Below, piece by piece: positions 18,882 through 18,958 of a stretch of 18,958 nucleotides of DNA. This DNA is from Symbiodinium natans (taxonomy: Eukaryota; Sar; Dinophyceae; Suessiales; Symbiodiniaceae), in assembly GCA_905221605.1 (NCBI GenBank), contig CAJNDS010001434.1, positions 1 to 18,958 of the forward strand, given 5' to 3'. The first letter of the stretch is position 1; every line of letters starts with the position of its first letter. The notes under the pieces were generated by a model. The model was given only the letters and a program-made list of their open reading frames with translations. It searched no databases and was not told the origin of the DNA. The position numbers and the translations under genes were made by a program.

Positions 18882-18958
18882 GGTGACCAGAGCAGTGGCC
18901 ATTTTAAAGGGGTTTTTTTCCGACCCCCGAACCCTATACAATTTCTATAAACCTAGAT
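18882..18958 (+). repeat. Truncated satellite unit at the window edge
   Basis: The start block, T7 tract and first internal 20-nt repeat are present, ending in AACCTAGAT. The array continues beyond the window, so its full length is unknown. Confidence 0.9.

Larger units (their letters stand above)
3018..18958 (+). repeat. Subtelomeric ~312-bp satellite array
   Basis: A head-to-tail array of a unit defined here as starting at GTGACCAGAGCAGTGGCC. There are 51 unit starts between 3261 and 18882, spaced 288-335 bp with a mean of about 312 bp. A first unit is truncated at its 5' end (3018-3260) and a last one is cut by the window edge (18882-18958). All units have the same orientation. Each has a constant backbone plus a variable position holding either 13-bp repeats (class A) or a hairpin-bearing module (class B). 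The array carries no conserved gene: the frames are periodic, differ between units and exist on both strands. Such arrays are typical of subtelomeric heterochromatin, but I do not recognise this family. Confidence 0.97.

Noticed and set aside
3018-18958. CRISPR-like array of repeats and spacers
   Set aside because: Units are full-length tandem copies with no unique spacers of constant length, and the sequence is eukaryotic chromosome end.
3018-18958. Transposable element or retroelement array
   Set aside because: I see no terminal repeats, target-site duplications, or reverse transcriptase or transposase motifs in any frame.

Overview
This window is one end of a eukaryotic linear chromosome, read from the telomere inwards, and I find no convincing gene in it. 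It opens with about 15 copies of the heptamer CCCTAAA (TTTAGGG on the other strand). That telomere type is typical of land plants and many green algae, and also occurs in brown algae, oomycetes, dinoflagellates and some apicomplexans. It excludes the vertebrate and fungal TTAGGG type and the Chlamydomonas 8-mer. Nothing else in the sequence fixes the lineage; a plant or green alga is the most economical guess.

Layout from the end inwards: telomere (1-105); a short single-copy spacer (106-171); the first copy of a dispersed element of about 70 bp (172-246); an almost pure C-rich tract (247-399); a 20-bp minisatellite of about 50 copies built on a self-complementary core (400-1476); two more copies of the dispersed element (1480-1536 and 1610-1680) around a short spacer; a degenerate CCAAATTAGGCCC-type repeat field (1681-2828) that looks like an old, reverse-orientation relative of the 20-bp minisatellite; a fourth partial copy of the dispersed element (2829-2886); and a spacer ending in a perfect hairpin (2887-3017). 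From 3018 to the window edge there is one long head-to-tail satellite: a partial first unit, 50 full units averaging about 312 bp, and a truncated last one.

The satellite is the main object of interest. Every unit has the same constant backbone. It contains an 18-nt start block, a T7-T8 tract, two copies of a 20-nt sequence, a G-rich double-hairpin segment and an A-rich segment. One position carries one of two unrelated modules: module A is 2 to 5 tandem copies of the 13-mer TTTCGGTCAAAAC, and module B is a hairpin-bearing sequence of about 43 bp with three sub-variants (B1, B2, B3). Units of different classes are interleaved. Diagnostic variants and multi-unit blocks recur 5-12 kb apart, and chimeric units carry one class on the left and the other on the right, which implies repeated unequal exchange or gene conversion. 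Several patches are much more degraded than their neighbours and could be either old copies or poorly polished assembly.

The open reading frames in the array (up to 296 codons) are by-products of the satellite: the same peptide recurs in every unit, frames are broken because most units are not multiples of three, and equally good frames lie on the opposite strand. The likely roles of the region are structural: chromosome-end buffering, heterochromatin and possibly non-coding telomeric transcription. The sequence alone does not show which.
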